64,000 bases of DNA from Acinetobacter kanungonis (GCF_009939195.1 NZ_JAACKC010000002.1:186001-250000), one strand, 5' to 3'. Counted from the first letter of the stretch, positions 18,195-26,738 are shown. Made by a program: numbers and translations. Notes: generated from the letters alone by a model not told the origin.

Positions 18195-19607
18195 ATGCAA
18201 ATCAATAAGCCAAAATTTCTCGAAGATGTGGAATTCAAAGCCAGCCATCAAGCACAAAGTGGCAAAGAGTGGAACTGGATTCCGGACACACGTGGACAGT
18301 TTCCCCATCCTGCCAACTATTATGAAAGTTCCTTACAGGATTGGCATCATTTCGATGCGCTGAATGCCGATATCGTTTGTGATGTGCTGGTGATTGGTGG
18401 TGGTTTACTGGGTACATCCACCGCACTACATTTAACCGAACAAGGGGTAGACACCGTACTGGTCGAGAAAAATCGGATTGGAGGGGCAGCATCAGGGCGC
18501 AATGGTGGTCAACTCACCCCTGGTTTAGCGCGTTGGGAAGCCGAAGAAATGATTCGTCATTTCGGTTATGAAGATGCCAAGCGTCTGTGGCACTTTACTT
18601 CGACTGAAGCTATGTCCTTAATTGATGACATTGCAGCGCGTTATGCGCTCGATTTACAGCGCAAGCAGGGGCATATTACCGCAGCGGTACACGAAGGACA
18701 TTTGGTGGCACTCACCCAAGGTGCAGATGCACGTAAATATTTAGGTGAAGATCATACCCGTGTGGTGGGCAAACACGAGCTGATGCAGCATGTGAACTCC
18801 GACAATTATTTTGGCGGCTTGCTGGACAGCTTAGGTGGGCAGATTCATCCTTTGGCCTTGAATCGTGGTTTAGCCTATGGCTTTTGCCAGAATGGTGGCA
18901 AGGTCTACGAGCAAACCGAAGTACTTGCGGTACAGGAACGTGATGATGGTATTTATGTGACGACTCCCACTGGGGTGATTAAAGCCCGTAAGAGTGTGGT
19001 CATGGCGGTGCATCATGCCTCGTTCAAACTGCTAGAACAGCATAACCAAACCACCATTCCGTTTTATACCTATGTGTGTACCACAGCACCGTTAGAAGTG
19101 GATTTAAAAGAGCTGTTACCATCAGATACGCCTGTGTATGACACTCAATTCCAAATCGACTATTACCGTGGCGTATCCCAAAACCGTTTGTTGTTTGGAG
19201 GGGAAGGCACAGGTTCTTGCTGGACCCCAGAAAAGACCCATCAATATTTATTGGGGCGGATTCAGCATGTGTTCCCGCAACTGCAAAATGTAGCACTGGA
19301 TTTTGTCTGGAGTGGCACCACCGATCTCACCATGAATGGTGCTGCGGATAGCCGCAAATTTGGCGATCAATATCCAATTTATGCAGTACAAGGCTGGAGC
19401 GGGCATGGCGTGGCACAGACCGTCAGGATTGGTAAAGCCATTGCCGATGATTTTTGTGGTCAGGCGGATGATTTTCAGATGCTGACCAGCATTCAGCATC
19501 AGGATATTCTGTTCGGTCGTGCCTTAGCCCCAGTGGTGATTCCGATGGCGAAAAGTGCCTATAGTCTGGGGGCGATGGTGAATCCGGGCAAAATGGTGTC
19601 GTTCTAA
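18195..19607 (+). CDS. FAD-dependent amine/amino-acid oxidoreductase (PuuB-like)
   Basis: About 470 residues of the DAO family. An N-terminal leader is followed by the FAD-binding motif VLVIGGGLLGTSTALHL at about residues 65-82 and the conserved GGAASGRNGGQLTPG (GxxxSGRNGGQ), which is typical of gamma-glutamylputrescine oxidase and related flavoenzymes. Near the C-terminus WSGHGVAQTVRIGKAIAD is the second conserved FAD contact. ATG 18195 is preferred with the AAGTGAG ribosome site at 18181-18187; an in-frame GTG lies at 18183. It follows the permease by 36 bases, so uptake and first oxidation step appear coupled. The exact substrate is not readable. Confidence 0.82.
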   Translation: MQINKPKFLEDVEFKASHQAQSGKEWNWIPDTRGQFPHPANYYESSLQDWHHFDALNADIVCDVLVIGGGLLGTSTALHLTEQGVDTVLVEKNRIGGAASGRNGGQLTPGLARWEAEEMIRHFGYEDAKRLWHFTSTEAMSLIDDIAARYALDLQRKQGHITAAVHEGHLVALTQGADARKYLGEDHTRVVGKHELMQHVNSDNYFGGLLDSLGGQIHPLALNRGLAYGFCQNGGKVYEQTEVLAVQERDDGIYVTTPTGVIKARKSVVMAVHHASFKLLEQHNQTTIPFYTYVCTTAPLEVDLKELLPSDTPVYDTQFQIDYYRGVSQNRLLFGGEGTGSCWTPEKTHQYLLGRIQHVFPQLQNVALDFVWSGTTDLTMNGAADSRKFGDQYPIYAVQGWSGHGVAQTVRIGKAIADDFCGQADDFQMLTSIQHQDILFGRALAPVVIPMAKSAYSLGAMVNPGKMVSF

Positions 19608-19622
19608 TTATCTACCCTCATG

Positions 19623-19653
19623 ACGAAGTCGCCAAAGATCAGGGCGACTTCGT
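19623..19653. terminator. Hairpin between the oxidase and the convergent EamA gene
   Basis: 11-bp perfect stem ACGAAGTCGCC / GGCGACTTCGT, 9-base loop. It has only a weak T-tract on either side. Confidence 0.65.
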
Positions 19654-19662
19654 GTTGTAACA

Positions 19663-20562
19663 TTATAGCTGCTCTGCTTGTTTTTTTGATTTCAGCAGCT
19701 TGGGCTTCCATTCACTAATCAGAATACCAAGCACCACCAGTACGCCGCCCAGTAAAGCCAGTGGAGCCAAACGCTCCCCAGCTAGACGACCAAATAACGC
19801 TGCCCAAACAGGCTCGCCTGCATAAATAATTGCAGCCTGAGAAGGATTAACCGAACGCTGCGCCCAGTTCATTACAAATTGAATCATGGCGCTGGCAAGT
19901 CCCAGAGCAAAGGCAATGCTCACCAGTGGCCATGAGAAGGCTGGAATTTGATGTTCTCCTACCAGTGGCATAGCAGCAAAAGACAGGATTGAACCCACTG
20001 CCAATTGAATCACGGTGACACGTGCCAAATTGACTGTTGGGGCAAAATAGCCAATCAGAATGATTTCCAGTGCAATGCCAATCGCCCCCAACAAAGTCAC
20101 GATTTGACCGAAGTTAAGCGAAATGGCTTGGAAACCGTTGCCTGTAAGTAACACTAAACCGAGAAAGGCACAGCAGGCACCAATCCAGATCATGAAATGT
20201 GGAGTTTTGCGGAAGATCAGCCACAACAATACTGGCACCAGTGGTACATACAGCGCGGTTAAAAATGCGGATTCACTGCTGCTGATGGTCTTTAAGCCGA
20301 CTGTTTGTGTGCCATAACCAATGGTCAACATACAGCCAATAATAAATCCAGCCCAAAGATCCTGACGGGTGATGTGTTTTAACTGTTTGAAAGACAGCAA
20401 GCCGATCAGGGTCGCAGCGCAGGCAAAACGCAGCCCGACAAAAAACATCGGTGAACTAAAATTTAAGGCGAATTTAACCGTCAAAAAGGTACCGCCCCAG
20501 ATAAAGGTAATTAAAATCAGGGCGATCACAGGCGCTTTGCTGCCGAGCGATTGAGTGAACAT
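19663..20562 (-). CDS. EamA-family (DMT) metabolite exporter
   Basis: 299-residue inner-membrane protein with ten hydrophobic segments in two EamA repeats. The first opens with ALILITFIWGGTFLTVKFAL and the second around GAIGIALEIILIGYF; the final helix ends ALLGGVLVVLGILISEWKP with a basic tail. DMT proteins export amino acids or other metabolites; substrate unknown. It diverges from an XRE-cupin regulator gene, with two palindromic operators between the starts, so the regulator very probably controls it. Confidence 0.83.
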   Translation of the reverse strand: MFTQSLGSKAPVIALILITFIWGGTFLTVKFALNFSSPMFFVGLRFACAATLIGLLSFKQLKHITRQDLWAGFIIGCMLTIGYGTQTVGLKTISSSESAFLTALYVPLVPVLLWLIFRKTPHFMIWIGACCAFLGLVLLTGNGFQAISLNFGQIVTLLGAIGIALEIILIGYFAPTVNLARVTVIQLAVGSILSFAAMPLVGEHQIPAFSWPLVSIAFALGLASAMIQFVMNWAQRSVNPSQAAIIYAGEPVWAALFGRLAGERLAPLALLGGVLVVLGILISEWKPKLLKSKKQAEQL

Positions 20563-20577
20563 AGTGGGTTTTAATAT

Positions 20578-20595
20578 TGTGCAGTATATTGCACA
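20578..20595. promoter_or_regulatory. Palindromic operator 1, EamA/XRE-cupin intergenic region
   Basis: TGTGCAGTATATTGCACA: perfect 6-bp arms TGTGCA/TGCACA around GTATAT, 16 bases from the EamA start codon. Confidence 0.72.
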
Positions 20596-20618
20596 TAGCT
20601 TGCCATGCTTTTATTTTT

Positions 20619-20636
20619 TGTGCAATATACTGCTCA
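20619..20636. promoter_or_regulatory. Palindromic operator 2, EamA/XRE-cupin intergenic region
   Basis: TGTGCAATATACTGCTCA. Its reverse complement matches operator 1 at 17 of 18 bases. Centre-to-centre distance is 41 bases, close to four helical turns, so two regulator dimers could lie on one face. Confidence 0.7.
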
Positions 20637-20657
20637 ATGTTTTCTTGAAACACCTGT

Positions 20658-21206
20658 ATGAAGCATCCCTCAGTTTTACAATATGTCAGTCAAAATGTGC
20701 GCCATTATCGCAATCTCAGGGGCTTGAGCCAGCAGCAATTGGCGGATTTAGCAGGCCTAAGTCGTCGCATGGTGGCAGGGGTCGAGACAGGACAGGACAA
20801 TATCAGTCTGGCAAAACTTAGCTTGATTGCCGATGTGCTGGAAGTGGATTTTGCTCAGATGATTGCTGCCCCTGAACAGCAAGGGCAAGCGGTGGTCAAT
20901 GCCTTGGCTTGGCAGGGCACGCAAGAGCACAGTGAGGCAAAGCTGTTGGCTTCGGCATCGGCCAGTAAAAAAGTGGAACTTTGGACGTGGACGCTCGCAC
21001 CGAATGAACAGTATTGTGCTGAACCTGACCCAGAAGGTTGGCGCGAGATGCTATATGTGATTGAAGGCGAACTGACCCTTGATTTGGCAGGCGAAATGAA
21101 AGTGCTGCGTGCAGGCGAATCAATTGTGTATGCCAGTAGCATGGACTACCGCTATATCAATCAGGCGGCTATTCCCCTGAAATTTATTCGTAATGCAATT
21201 TACTAA
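20658..21206 (+). CDS. XRE-family transcriptional regulator with C-terminal cupin domain
   Basis: 182 residues. The N-terminal HTH (about 10-65) reads VRHYRNLRGLSQQQLADLAGLSRRMVAGVETGQDNISLAKLSLIADVL, a textbook Cro/C1 domain; the C-terminal cupin (about 95-180) includes EMLYVIEGELTLDL and LRAGESIVYASSMDYRY, a small-molecule sensing barrel. The layout is like PuuR and similar repressors. It is divergent from the EamA exporter with two matching palindromes between them, which suggests control of both genes. The putrescine-like permease/oxidase pair lies beyond the exporter and could be a second target, but no such palindrome was noticed there. Confidence 0.87.
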   Translation: MKHPSVLQYVSQNVRHYRNLRGLSQQQLADLAGLSRRMVAGVETGQDNISLAKLSLIADVLEVDFAQMIAAPEQQGQAVVNALAWQGTQEHSEAKLLASASASKKVELWTWTLAPNEQYCAEPDPEGWREMLYVIEGELTLDLAGEMKVLRAGESIVYASSMDYRYINQAAIPLKFIRNAIY

Positions 21207-21242
21207 AGCCAGTGAATAGATTAAATCCTAGATTTACCGCAT

Positions 21243-21272
21243 AAAAAAAAGAGGTCATTCGACCTCTTTTTT
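21243..21272. terminator. Bidirectional terminator between XRE-cupin gene and hisA
   Basis: Stem AAAAAAGAGGTC / GACCTCTTTTTT with ATTC loop between convergent genes. Confidence 0.9.
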
Positions 21273-21283
21273 AGTGCTTAGGA

Positions 21284-22015
21284 TTAGAGCGCTTGCTGAT
21301 CCAATAACAATTGTGCTTCACGTAAGTTCAATGAACCTTCATAAATTGCACGACCTGTAATCGCACCCAAAATACCCGGTTGACCTTTGAGGTTACGCAC
21401 GTCATCCAAGTTGGTCACGCCACCAGAAGCAATCACAGGCAAGCCTGAGTATTGTGCCAAGTGTACGGTTTGTTCTACGTTCACCCCTTGCATCATGCCA
21501 TCACGCGCAATATCGGTGTACACAATGCTGGAGACACCTGCATCAGCAAAACGTTTAGCCAAATCGGTTGCCTTAACGTCTGTTACGTTCGCCCAGCCAT
21601 CGGTCGCGACCATGCCATTCATGGCATCAATCCCGACAATGATACGACCTGCGAATTTTTTACAGGCTTCTTCAACAAATTCAGGCTCTTTCACTGCTTT
21701 GGTGCCAATAATCACAAAAGACACACCTGCATCAAGGTAGTGTTCAATCGTTTCGAGTGAACGGATCCCACCGCCAATTTGAATTGGCAACTCAGGTTGT
21801 GCTTTGGCAATCGCTTCGACTACAGGCTTATGAATTGGTGTACCTGCGAAAGCACCATTCAAATCGACCAAATGTAAGCGGCGTGCGCCTTCATTCACCC
21901 AATGCTGTGCAGTTGCTACAGGGTCATCAGAAAATACGGTATCGTCTTCCATACGGCCTTGTTTTAAACGCACACATTTGCCATCTTTCAGGTCAATTGC
22001 AGGGATGATCAGCAT
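21284..22015 (-). CDS. hisA: Phosphoribosylformimino-5-aminoimidazole carboxamide ribotide isomerase HisA
   Basis: Converts ProFAR to PRFAR, the step before HisH/HisF. 243 residues, a (beta/alpha)8 barrel. Catalytic aspartates are in [17 protein letters not shown] (Asp8) and [10 protein letters not shown] (about Asp129); the phosphate loops GGGIRS and ASGGVT are intact. The gene is monocistronic here, closed by a strong terminator, while hisH/hisB lie 1.5 kb upstream on the same strand. Confidence 0.97.
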   Translation of the reverse strand: MLIIPAIDLKDGKCVRLKQGRMEDDTVFSDDPVATAQHWVNEGARRLHLVDLNGAFAGTPIHKPVVEAIAKAQPELPIQIGGGIRSLETIEHYLDAGVSFVIIGTKAVKEPEFVEEACKKFAGRIIVGIDAMNGMVATDGWANVTDVKATDLAKRFADAGVSSIVYTDIARDGMMQGVNVEQTVHLAQYSGLPVIASGGVTNLDDVRNLKGQPGILGAITGRAIYEGSLNLREAQLLLDQQAL

Positions 22016-22100
22016 GCTTTCGCTCCTTACCCGATCTTTTAAAATTTATTCGCCGCAATCTTAGCAAAGTATTGGCAAATATCTAAGCAAGTTGTTGCTT

Positions 22101-22736
22101 TTATTTCGTTCTATGTTGTGCGGCAGGCAAAGTAATGCCTAAACGCAGCAATTCTTGATAAATCAGCACGGGAGCGTAGGCATCGGCAGCTGCATATTGG
22201 ATTTGCGCGGGGTTTAAGGGGAACTTGCTCCAGTTGGAGGTGCTGACACTTTTACTTTTCGGAAAATTGACCTGAAACAGCAAGGCCATGGCATTTTTCA
22301 CCCCGACAGGCGTAGTTATGCCAAAGGCGTGAAAGGCTTTGGAGAGATCCAGCACCTGATTGAAATGAATGCCTTTTTTGCGAAATAGATGCGCATCATT
22401 TTTTAGTCCAAAACCAACCTTCAGTTGTATCGGGCTTTCAAAAATTGGGGTCAGAAAATCCAGAATGGCAGGACTAATTTGGAAAATATAAGCCTTGTCT
22501 GCGGTCGCCAATTGAATCACATGTGGACCTGTCGCGACTTCCCCCTTGCGAAAAGTGGGTTTGGATTCGGAGTCAAAACCAAACAAAGGTGCTTTAAATA
22601 ATTCCTCTTGTAAGGCATGACATTGCGCCAAGTTGGACACCAGTTGAATTTGTTCGGGGGCTAAATTTTGAAAAAGAGGTAGTTGTTGAATTTGTTCTTT
22701 GCTTGGCAGGGGCGAAGGAGTATGGAGAGGATTCAT
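22101..22736 (-). CDS. 3'-5' exonuclease of the RNase D/DnaQ-like fold
   Basis: 211-residue single-domain nuclease. Exo I is FGFDSESKP (about residue 53, D and E metal ligands), Exo II is LKVGFGLKNDAHLF (about residue 107, conserved Asp), Exo III is IQYAAADAYAPVLIY (about residue 187, Tyr/Asp). It lacks the HRDC domain of RNase D, so it is closer to the short Werner-exonuclease-like proteins. Acts on DNA or RNA 3' ends; which one is not readable. It sits between hisA and a DUF805 gene, all on the minus strand but with spacers of about 85 and 105 bases. Confidence 0.82.
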   Translation of the reverse strand: MNPLHTPSPLPSKEQIQQLPLFQNLAPEQIQLVSNLAQCHALQEELFKAPLFGFDSESKPTFRKGEVATGPHVIQLATADKAYIFQISPAILDFLTPIFESPIQLKVGFGLKNDAHLFRKKGIHFNQVLDLSKAFHAFGITTPVGVKNAMALLFQVNFPKSKSVSTSNWSKFPLNPAQIQYAAADAYAPVLIYQELLRLGITLPAAQHRTK

Positions 22737-22841
22737 TTGAATTCAATGCGAGCTTTTTAAGCAGACTAGCGCTTTTTTATTTTAAAGGCAAAATGAAACC
22801 TGCAAGTTGCAGGTTTCAAAGCGCATTAGTGTTGTGCGATT

Positions 22842-23378
22842 TTATTCAGCTTTCTGCGTGTCCATGTGCTGGTGTTGCATTTCGACCTGTGATTGATGTG
22901 CGCGTTGTACATAATTCGAATAAGCAGGAATCGCAATGGCGAATAAAATACCAATCGGAAAAATAAGGATATAAATCCAGCCTAAAATCTTTTCCCACGT
23001 TTGTGTTTGTCTAGGTTGACCAAATTGATTTTCATGAGCATCGCCTTTCGCCATAGATAAATACAATATCATGATGAAATTGGCAAACGGCACCAATATC
23101 AGTAAAGATAACCAACCACTATGATTACGGTCATGTAAACGACGAATGCTAAAGACAAAGCTACAATACATTATGCCAATATAAAGAATTCCAATAATGA
23201 GCAAGGCAAGGAAGGGCATGTTTTGTCCTGCTTCTGGAGAAAAGCCGGGGAGTACGATAGCTGCGAGAATGCCAAAAAAGATGACTACGACCAAAAGTAG
23301 ACCATTCCATCCTAAATAAGATAAGCGTCCAAAACGTCCAGCCGCGCTGAGTGCAGAATCATTCACAGAAGAATGCAT
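22842..23378 (-). CDS. DUF805 membrane protein with pilin-like C-terminal helix
   Basis: 178 residues. The N-terminal part has the DUF805 pattern: GRFGRLSYLGWNGLLL, then helices at about 25-45 and 55-78, RRLHDRNHSGW (the conserved R-LHD-x-x-SGW signature) and helix 85-105. The C-terminal segment IGILFAIAIPAYSNYVQRAHQSQ closely resembles the first helix of type IV pilins (AIAIPAYxxYxxRA) but lacks a preceding prepilin peptidase leader, so it is used as an internal membrane helix. The tail is His/Gln rich. Function unknown. Confidence 0.78.
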   Translation of the reverse strand: MHSSVNDSALSAAGRFGRLSYLGWNGLLLVVVIFFGILAAIVLPGFSPEAGQNMPFLALLIIGILYIGIMYCSFVFSIRRLHDRNHSGWLSLLILVPFANFIMILYLSMAKGDAHENQFGQPRQTQTWEKILGWIYILIFPIGILFAIAIPAYSNYVQRAHQSQVEMQHQHMDTQKAE

Positions 23379-23490
23379 AATGATATTCCTATAATTTTTA
23401 GTAAGTGTAATGTATGGGTTTTTGAAATAAATATTTGATTTAATTTTAAAATTATAATTAGGTTAAGCTGAAGATTAAAGCATTAATTAG

Positions 23491-23522
23491 CCTAAAAAGA
23501 AAAACCCGCGAGTTGCGGGCTT
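23491..23522 (-). terminator. Terminator of the hisB-hisH unit
   Basis: On the minus strand GCCCGC / GCGGGT stem followed by TTTTTCTTTTT, just beyond the hisH stop. Confidence 0.82.
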
Positions 23523-23538
23523 CGAGTGTGTAATAGGT

Positions 23539-24156
23539 TTAAATATCCCATTCCACAAAGTTTTTCAGTAATTGCAGTCCAGCCGTGTGACTTTTCTCTG
23601 GGTGGAACTGTGTCGCAAACAGATTTTCTTGATGAATGGCAGTGCAGAACTGAATGCCATAATCGCAAGTCGCAGCAACAATGCTACTGTCTTTTGGCTC
23701 AACATAGAAGCTATGAACGAAGTAGAAACGCGCATCTTGTTCAATGTTGTTCCACATTGGGTGGCTTGGATCTGCTTGATGCACTTGATTCCAACCCATG
23801 TGTGGCACTTTTAAGCCATCCATGTCTGGAAAGCGTTTGACTTCACCTTCAAAAATGCCCAGTGCATCAGCACCACCATTTTCTTCAGAATGTTGCATCA
23901 GTGCCTGCATACCGACGCAAATGGCTAAAACAGGTTTGTTAAAAGTCGCTTTGCGTACCACTTCATCAATACCTGCTTCATGCATGCCTTGCATGCAGTC
24001 ACGCATGGCACCTACGCCAGGAAATACAATTTTATCCGCTTGGGCAATCAGTTTAGGATCATTGGTGACATCCACCGTCGCACCGACATGTTCTAACGCT
24101 TTTGCCGCCGAGTGCAAATTGCCCATGCCATAATCAAGAAGTGCAATACGGGTCAT
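23539..24156 (-). CDS. hisH: Imidazole glycerol phosphate synthase, glutaminase subunit HisH
   Basis: Class I glutamine amidotransferase that supplies ammonia to HisF. 205 residues. The catalytic triad is visible: Cys in [10 protein letters not shown] (about residue 82) and His/Glu in [11 protein letters not shown] near the C-terminus. [13 protein letters not shown] at the N-terminus is typical. Its ATG overlaps the hisB TAA by one base (TAATG), so translation is coupled. Confidence 0.97.
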   Translation of the reverse strand: MTRIALLDYGMGNLHSAAKALEHVGATVDVTNDPKLIAQADKIVFPGVGAMRDCMQGMHEAGIDEVVRKATFNKPVLAICVGMQALMQHSEENGGADALGIFEGEVKRFPDMDGLKVPHMGWNQVHQADPSHPMWNNIEQDARFYFVHSFYVEPKDSSIVAATCDYGIQFCTAIHQENLFATQFHPEKSHTAGLQLLKNFVEWDI

Positions 24157-24749
24157 TACAAACTTCCTTTGGTTGAAGCAATGGTATTGGCTGCGCGAGG
24201 ATCAATTTCACATGCCATACGCAATGCACGAGCAAAAGCCTTGAACACACTTTCAATCTGGTGGTGACTATTTTTACCTTTAAGGTTGTCAATGTGCACC
24301 GTCATGAGCGCATGATTGACGAAACCTTGGAAGAATTCAGAAAATAAATCTACATCAAAACGACCAATCATGGCGCGTGTGAAAGGAATATCCATAAACA
24401 AACCTGGACGACCCGATAAATCAACCACAGCACGGCTTAAAGATTCATCCAGTGGCGCATAAAAATGACCATAACGACGTAAGCCTTTTTTATCGCCTAA
24501 TGCTTGGGCAAAAGCCTGACCAAGGGTAATACCACAGTCTTCTACCGTATGGTGATCATCAATTTCCAAGTCGCCATCACAATGGATATCGATATCAAAT
24601 AGTCCATGCCGCTTGATTTGATCAATCATATGGTCTAAAAAAGGAACTCCAGTGTTTAAAGTGCCTTGACCTGTACCATCGAGATTTAAACGAACTCGAA
24701 TTTTGGTTTCGTTGGTATTTCTTACCACTTCACTGATACGTTCTGTCAT
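24156..24749 (-). CDS. hisB: Imidazoleglycerol-phosphate dehydratase HisB
   Basis: Dehydrates imidazole glycerol phosphate to imidazole acetol phosphate. 197 residues: the single-function dehydratase, without the N-terminal phosphatase domain found in E. coli. Metal-binding motifs [15 protein letters not shown] and [11 protein letters not shown], and the second repeat [15 protein letters not shown], are present. The ATG at 24749 gives the normal [12 protein letters not shown] start, with GAGGAA upstream; a longer frame to 24773 was rejected. First gene of the hisB-hisH unit. Confidence 0.96.
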   Translation of the reverse strand: MTERISEVVRNTNETKIRVRLNLDGTGQGTLNTGVPFLDHMIDQIKRHGLFDIDIHCDGDLEIDDHHTVEDCGITLGQAFAQALGDKKGLRRYGHFYAPLDESLSRAVVDLSGRPGLFMDIPFTRAMIGRFDVDLFSEFFQGFVNHALMTVHIDNLKGKNSHHQIESVFKAFARALRMACEIDPRAANTIASTKGSL

Positions 24750-24845
24750 AGACACGTTCCTCAAAAACGTCAAAAATGATTGATGTAAACTGTTTTTCGC
24801 CGTGACGAAATCACCGCATATTAGATTGCTCAGGAGGGTTTATCA

Positions 24846-25229
24846 ATGCCTATCACCGTACATGCTTATACTTCACTAGAAAATGAAGAAATTCGCAGCC
24901 AGCTTGAGCGACTGTATGACACCAGCCCAGAATTTGGTGACGGGCAAGATGCCATTGAACAACTTGAGCAAAACTTAGCTCAGTATACCCTAGTTTACAC
25001 CGCAGAATTTAATACCAAAGTGATTGGTGCAATTTGGTGTACGGGGCAGGGTGAAAGTAAAACCCTTGAATATATTGTGGTCCATCCTGCCAATCGCGGA
25101 CGTGGCGTTGCGGAGCGCTTGGTGGCAGAGGTGTGCCGTATGGAAGAAGCCAAAGGCGTGAAGGTGTTTGAGCCGGGGTGTGGCGCTATTCACCGTTGTT
25201 TGGCACATTTAAATAAATTGCCGAGTTAA
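24846..25229 (+). CDS. GNAT-fold protein, PanZ/PanM-like
   Basis: 127-residue single-domain GNAT protein. The acetyl-CoA loop is HPANRGRGVAERLV at about residue 80, preceded by LEYIVVHP. Size and the lack of any extra domain fit PanZ (PanM), which binds acetyl-CoA and triggers self-cleavage of the aspartate decarboxylase PanD in pantothenate synthesis; an ordinary small N-acetyltransferase cannot be excluded. AGGAGGG lies 8 bases before the ATG. Monocistronic and divergent from hisB. Confidence 0.65.
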   Translation: MPITVHAYTSLENEEIRSQLERLYDTSPEFGDGQDAIEQLEQNLAQYTLVYTAEFNTKVIGAIWCTGQGESKTLEYIVVHPANRGRGVAERLVAEVCRMEEAKGVKVFEPGCGAIHRCLAHLNKLPS

Positions 25230-25280
25230 CTGGAAAAGTTGCGTCCGTGCTGATGCTCTAGTCTGTCTTCGCATTCCATA

Positions 25281-25310
25281 AAAGCAGCAGTGATGCTGCT
25301 TTTTCTTTTG
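25281..25310 (+). terminator. Terminator after the PanZ-like gene
   Basis: AAAGCAGCA / TGCTGCTTT stem with a short loop, then TTCTTTT. Confidence 0.8.
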
Positions 25311-25414
25311 AAGATTCCACTCTAATGCCATGCAAAGTTAAAGCATTTCACTAAGATAGAGCTTAAGCTTTGATGAAAAAGCAATCATTTGATACAAAAA
25401 TAATAAAAAGTCGC

Positions 25415-25444
25415 TTGACTGCTGTATCTTAAAGCGCTTTAATA
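25415..25444 (+). promoter_or_regulatory. Promoter of first tRNA-Phe gene
   Basis: TTGACT, 18 bases, TTAATA, 10 bases before the tRNA 5' end. The second copy has exactly the same boxes and spacing. Confidence 0.75.
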
Positions 25445-25453
25445 CGCCCCATC

Positions 25454-25529
25454 GGCGTGATAGCTCAGTAGGTAGAGCAACGGATTGAAAATCCGTGTGT
25501 CCCCAGTTCGATCCTGGGTCTCGCCACCA
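25454..25529 (+). tRNA. tRNA-Phe (GAA), copy 1
   Basis: 76 bases with encoded CCA; GGCGTGA acceptor, D loop AGCTCAGTAGGTAGAGC, anticodon loop ATTGAAAAT (GAA), T arm CCCAGTTCGATCCTGGG. Identical to the copy 214 bases downstream. Confidence 0.97.
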
Positions 25530-25557
25530 TATATTTTAAAACCGAATTTGTGTTTTC

Positions 25558-25586
25558 AATCCCTGATCCCATCAGGGATTTTTTTT
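25558..25586 (+). terminator. Terminator of tRNA-Phe copy 1
   Basis: AATCCCTGAT / ATCAGGGATT stem, CCC loop, then T-run. Confidence 0.9.
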
Positions 25587-25628
25587 GGGTAAAAAATATT
25601 CAAACGATTAAAATAATTAGAATTAGCA

Positions 25629-25658
25629 TTGACTATTTACCTCAGATACGGCTTAATA
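25629..25658 (+). promoter_or_regulatory. Promoter of second tRNA-Phe gene
   Basis: TTGACT, 18 bases, TTAATA, identical boxes and spacing to the promoter at 25415 although the bases between them differ. Confidence 0.75.
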
Positions 25659-25667
25659 CACGGCATC

Positions 25668-25743
25668 GGCGTGATAGCTCAGTAGGTAGAGCAACGGATT
25701 GAAAATCCGTGTGTCCCCAGTTCGATCCTGGGTCTCGCCACCA
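25668..25743 (+). tRNA. tRNA-Phe (GAA), copy 2
   Basis: 76 bases, base-for-base identical to copy 1, anticodon GAA, CCA encoded. Confidence 0.97.
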
Positions 25744-25748
25744 TATTC

Positions 25749-25780
25749 AAAAAACCCCAAACAATGTTTTGGGTTTTTTT
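25749..25780 (+). terminator. Terminator of tRNA-Phe copy 2
   Basis: AAAAACCCCAAA stem pairing with GTTTTGGGTTTTT around a short loop; different sequence from the copy 1 terminator. Confidence 0.87.
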
Positions 25781-25854
25781 ATGCCGCAAGAAAAGTCATG
25801 CGATACAATTTAAATAAGCAAACATGACAATAACAACAGGGCGGGATCAGCAGC

Positions 25855-26598
25855 ATGAATAAGGATTTATTTTCTGAGCATAGTCAGCGTTATCAACAGG
25901 CACGCCCACAATATTCGACAGAAATTCTAGAGGCTATTTTGGCGTATGTCCCTGAATGCGCATTGGCTTGGGACTGTGGGGCAGGTTCAGGACAATTTAC
26001 CCAGTTACTTGCGCCTCATTTCGCGCAGGTGCTTGCAACAGACCTGAGCGAGCAACAACTCCAGCATGCCCCTTACTTTGCGAATGTACGCTATTTACAT
26101 GCAACCGCTGAACACAGCTCACTTGCAAGCACTTCGGTAGATTTGGTTTGTGTGGCACAAGCAATTCATTGGTTCGATTTTACTGCGTTCTATACCGAAG
26201 TGAAGCGCGTGCTCAAGCCGAATGGCGTCATTGCCGTGATTGGTTATGGTTTGATCCAGTTACAAGATGCTGAAGTGCAACAAGCGCTACATCAGCTCTA
26301 TTTTGAAACGCTAAAAGGTTATTGGGATCCAGAGCGGCGTTATATCGATGAGCACTATCAAACGATCCCTTTTCCTTTTCAGGAATTAACAGTGCCAGCT
26401 TTAGCCTTGAATTACACATGGCGCAGCGCGCAAGTGTTGCAGTATCTCGCCACATGGTCGGGCTTGCAGCATTACCAGCGTGCTCAGCAGCATGATCCCT
26501 TGCATGAGCTACGTGAGCTGTTAGCAGCGAAAGGCAATCCTATGCTGAGCCTGAGCTTCCCAGTTCTGTTGCGGCTTGGACGTTTAGAGTGTAGGTGA
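25855..26598 (+). CDS. Class I SAM-dependent methyltransferase (Methyltransf_11 type)
   Basis: 247 residues. Motif I ALAWDCGAGSGQFTQLLAPHF at about residue 36 binds the SAM methionine and ribose side, followed by VLATDLSEQQL (acidic motif II) and VDLVCVAQAIHWFDF (motif IV with the WF signature of this family). The C-terminal half is a variable substrate cap. Small-molecule substrate unknown. Monocistronic after the tRNA genes; no terminator was evident immediately after the stop. Confidence 0.82.
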   Translation: MNKDLFSEHSQRYQQARPQYSTEILEAILAYVPECALAWDCGAGSGQFTQLLAPHFAQVLATDLSEQQLQHAPYFANVRYLHATAEHSSLASTSVDLVCVAQAIHWFDFTAFYTEVKRVLKPNGVIAVIGYGLIQLQDAEVQQALHQLYFETLKGYWDPERRYIDEHYQTIPFPFQELTVPALALNYTWRSAQVLQYLATWSGLQHYQRAQQHDPLHELRELLAAKGNPMLSLSFPVLLRLGRLECR

Positions 26599-26738
26599 GA
26601 GCTGGTTGGGAAGGATTCAATACGTCGAACGCGCCATTCAGTTATGATTTAAATGCGTGGCTTTACGTGGATGCAACTGTTTAAACTCTATCTGAGTTTT
26701 AAAATATAAAGGGTAGAAATTTTAATGGACATTTTGCC

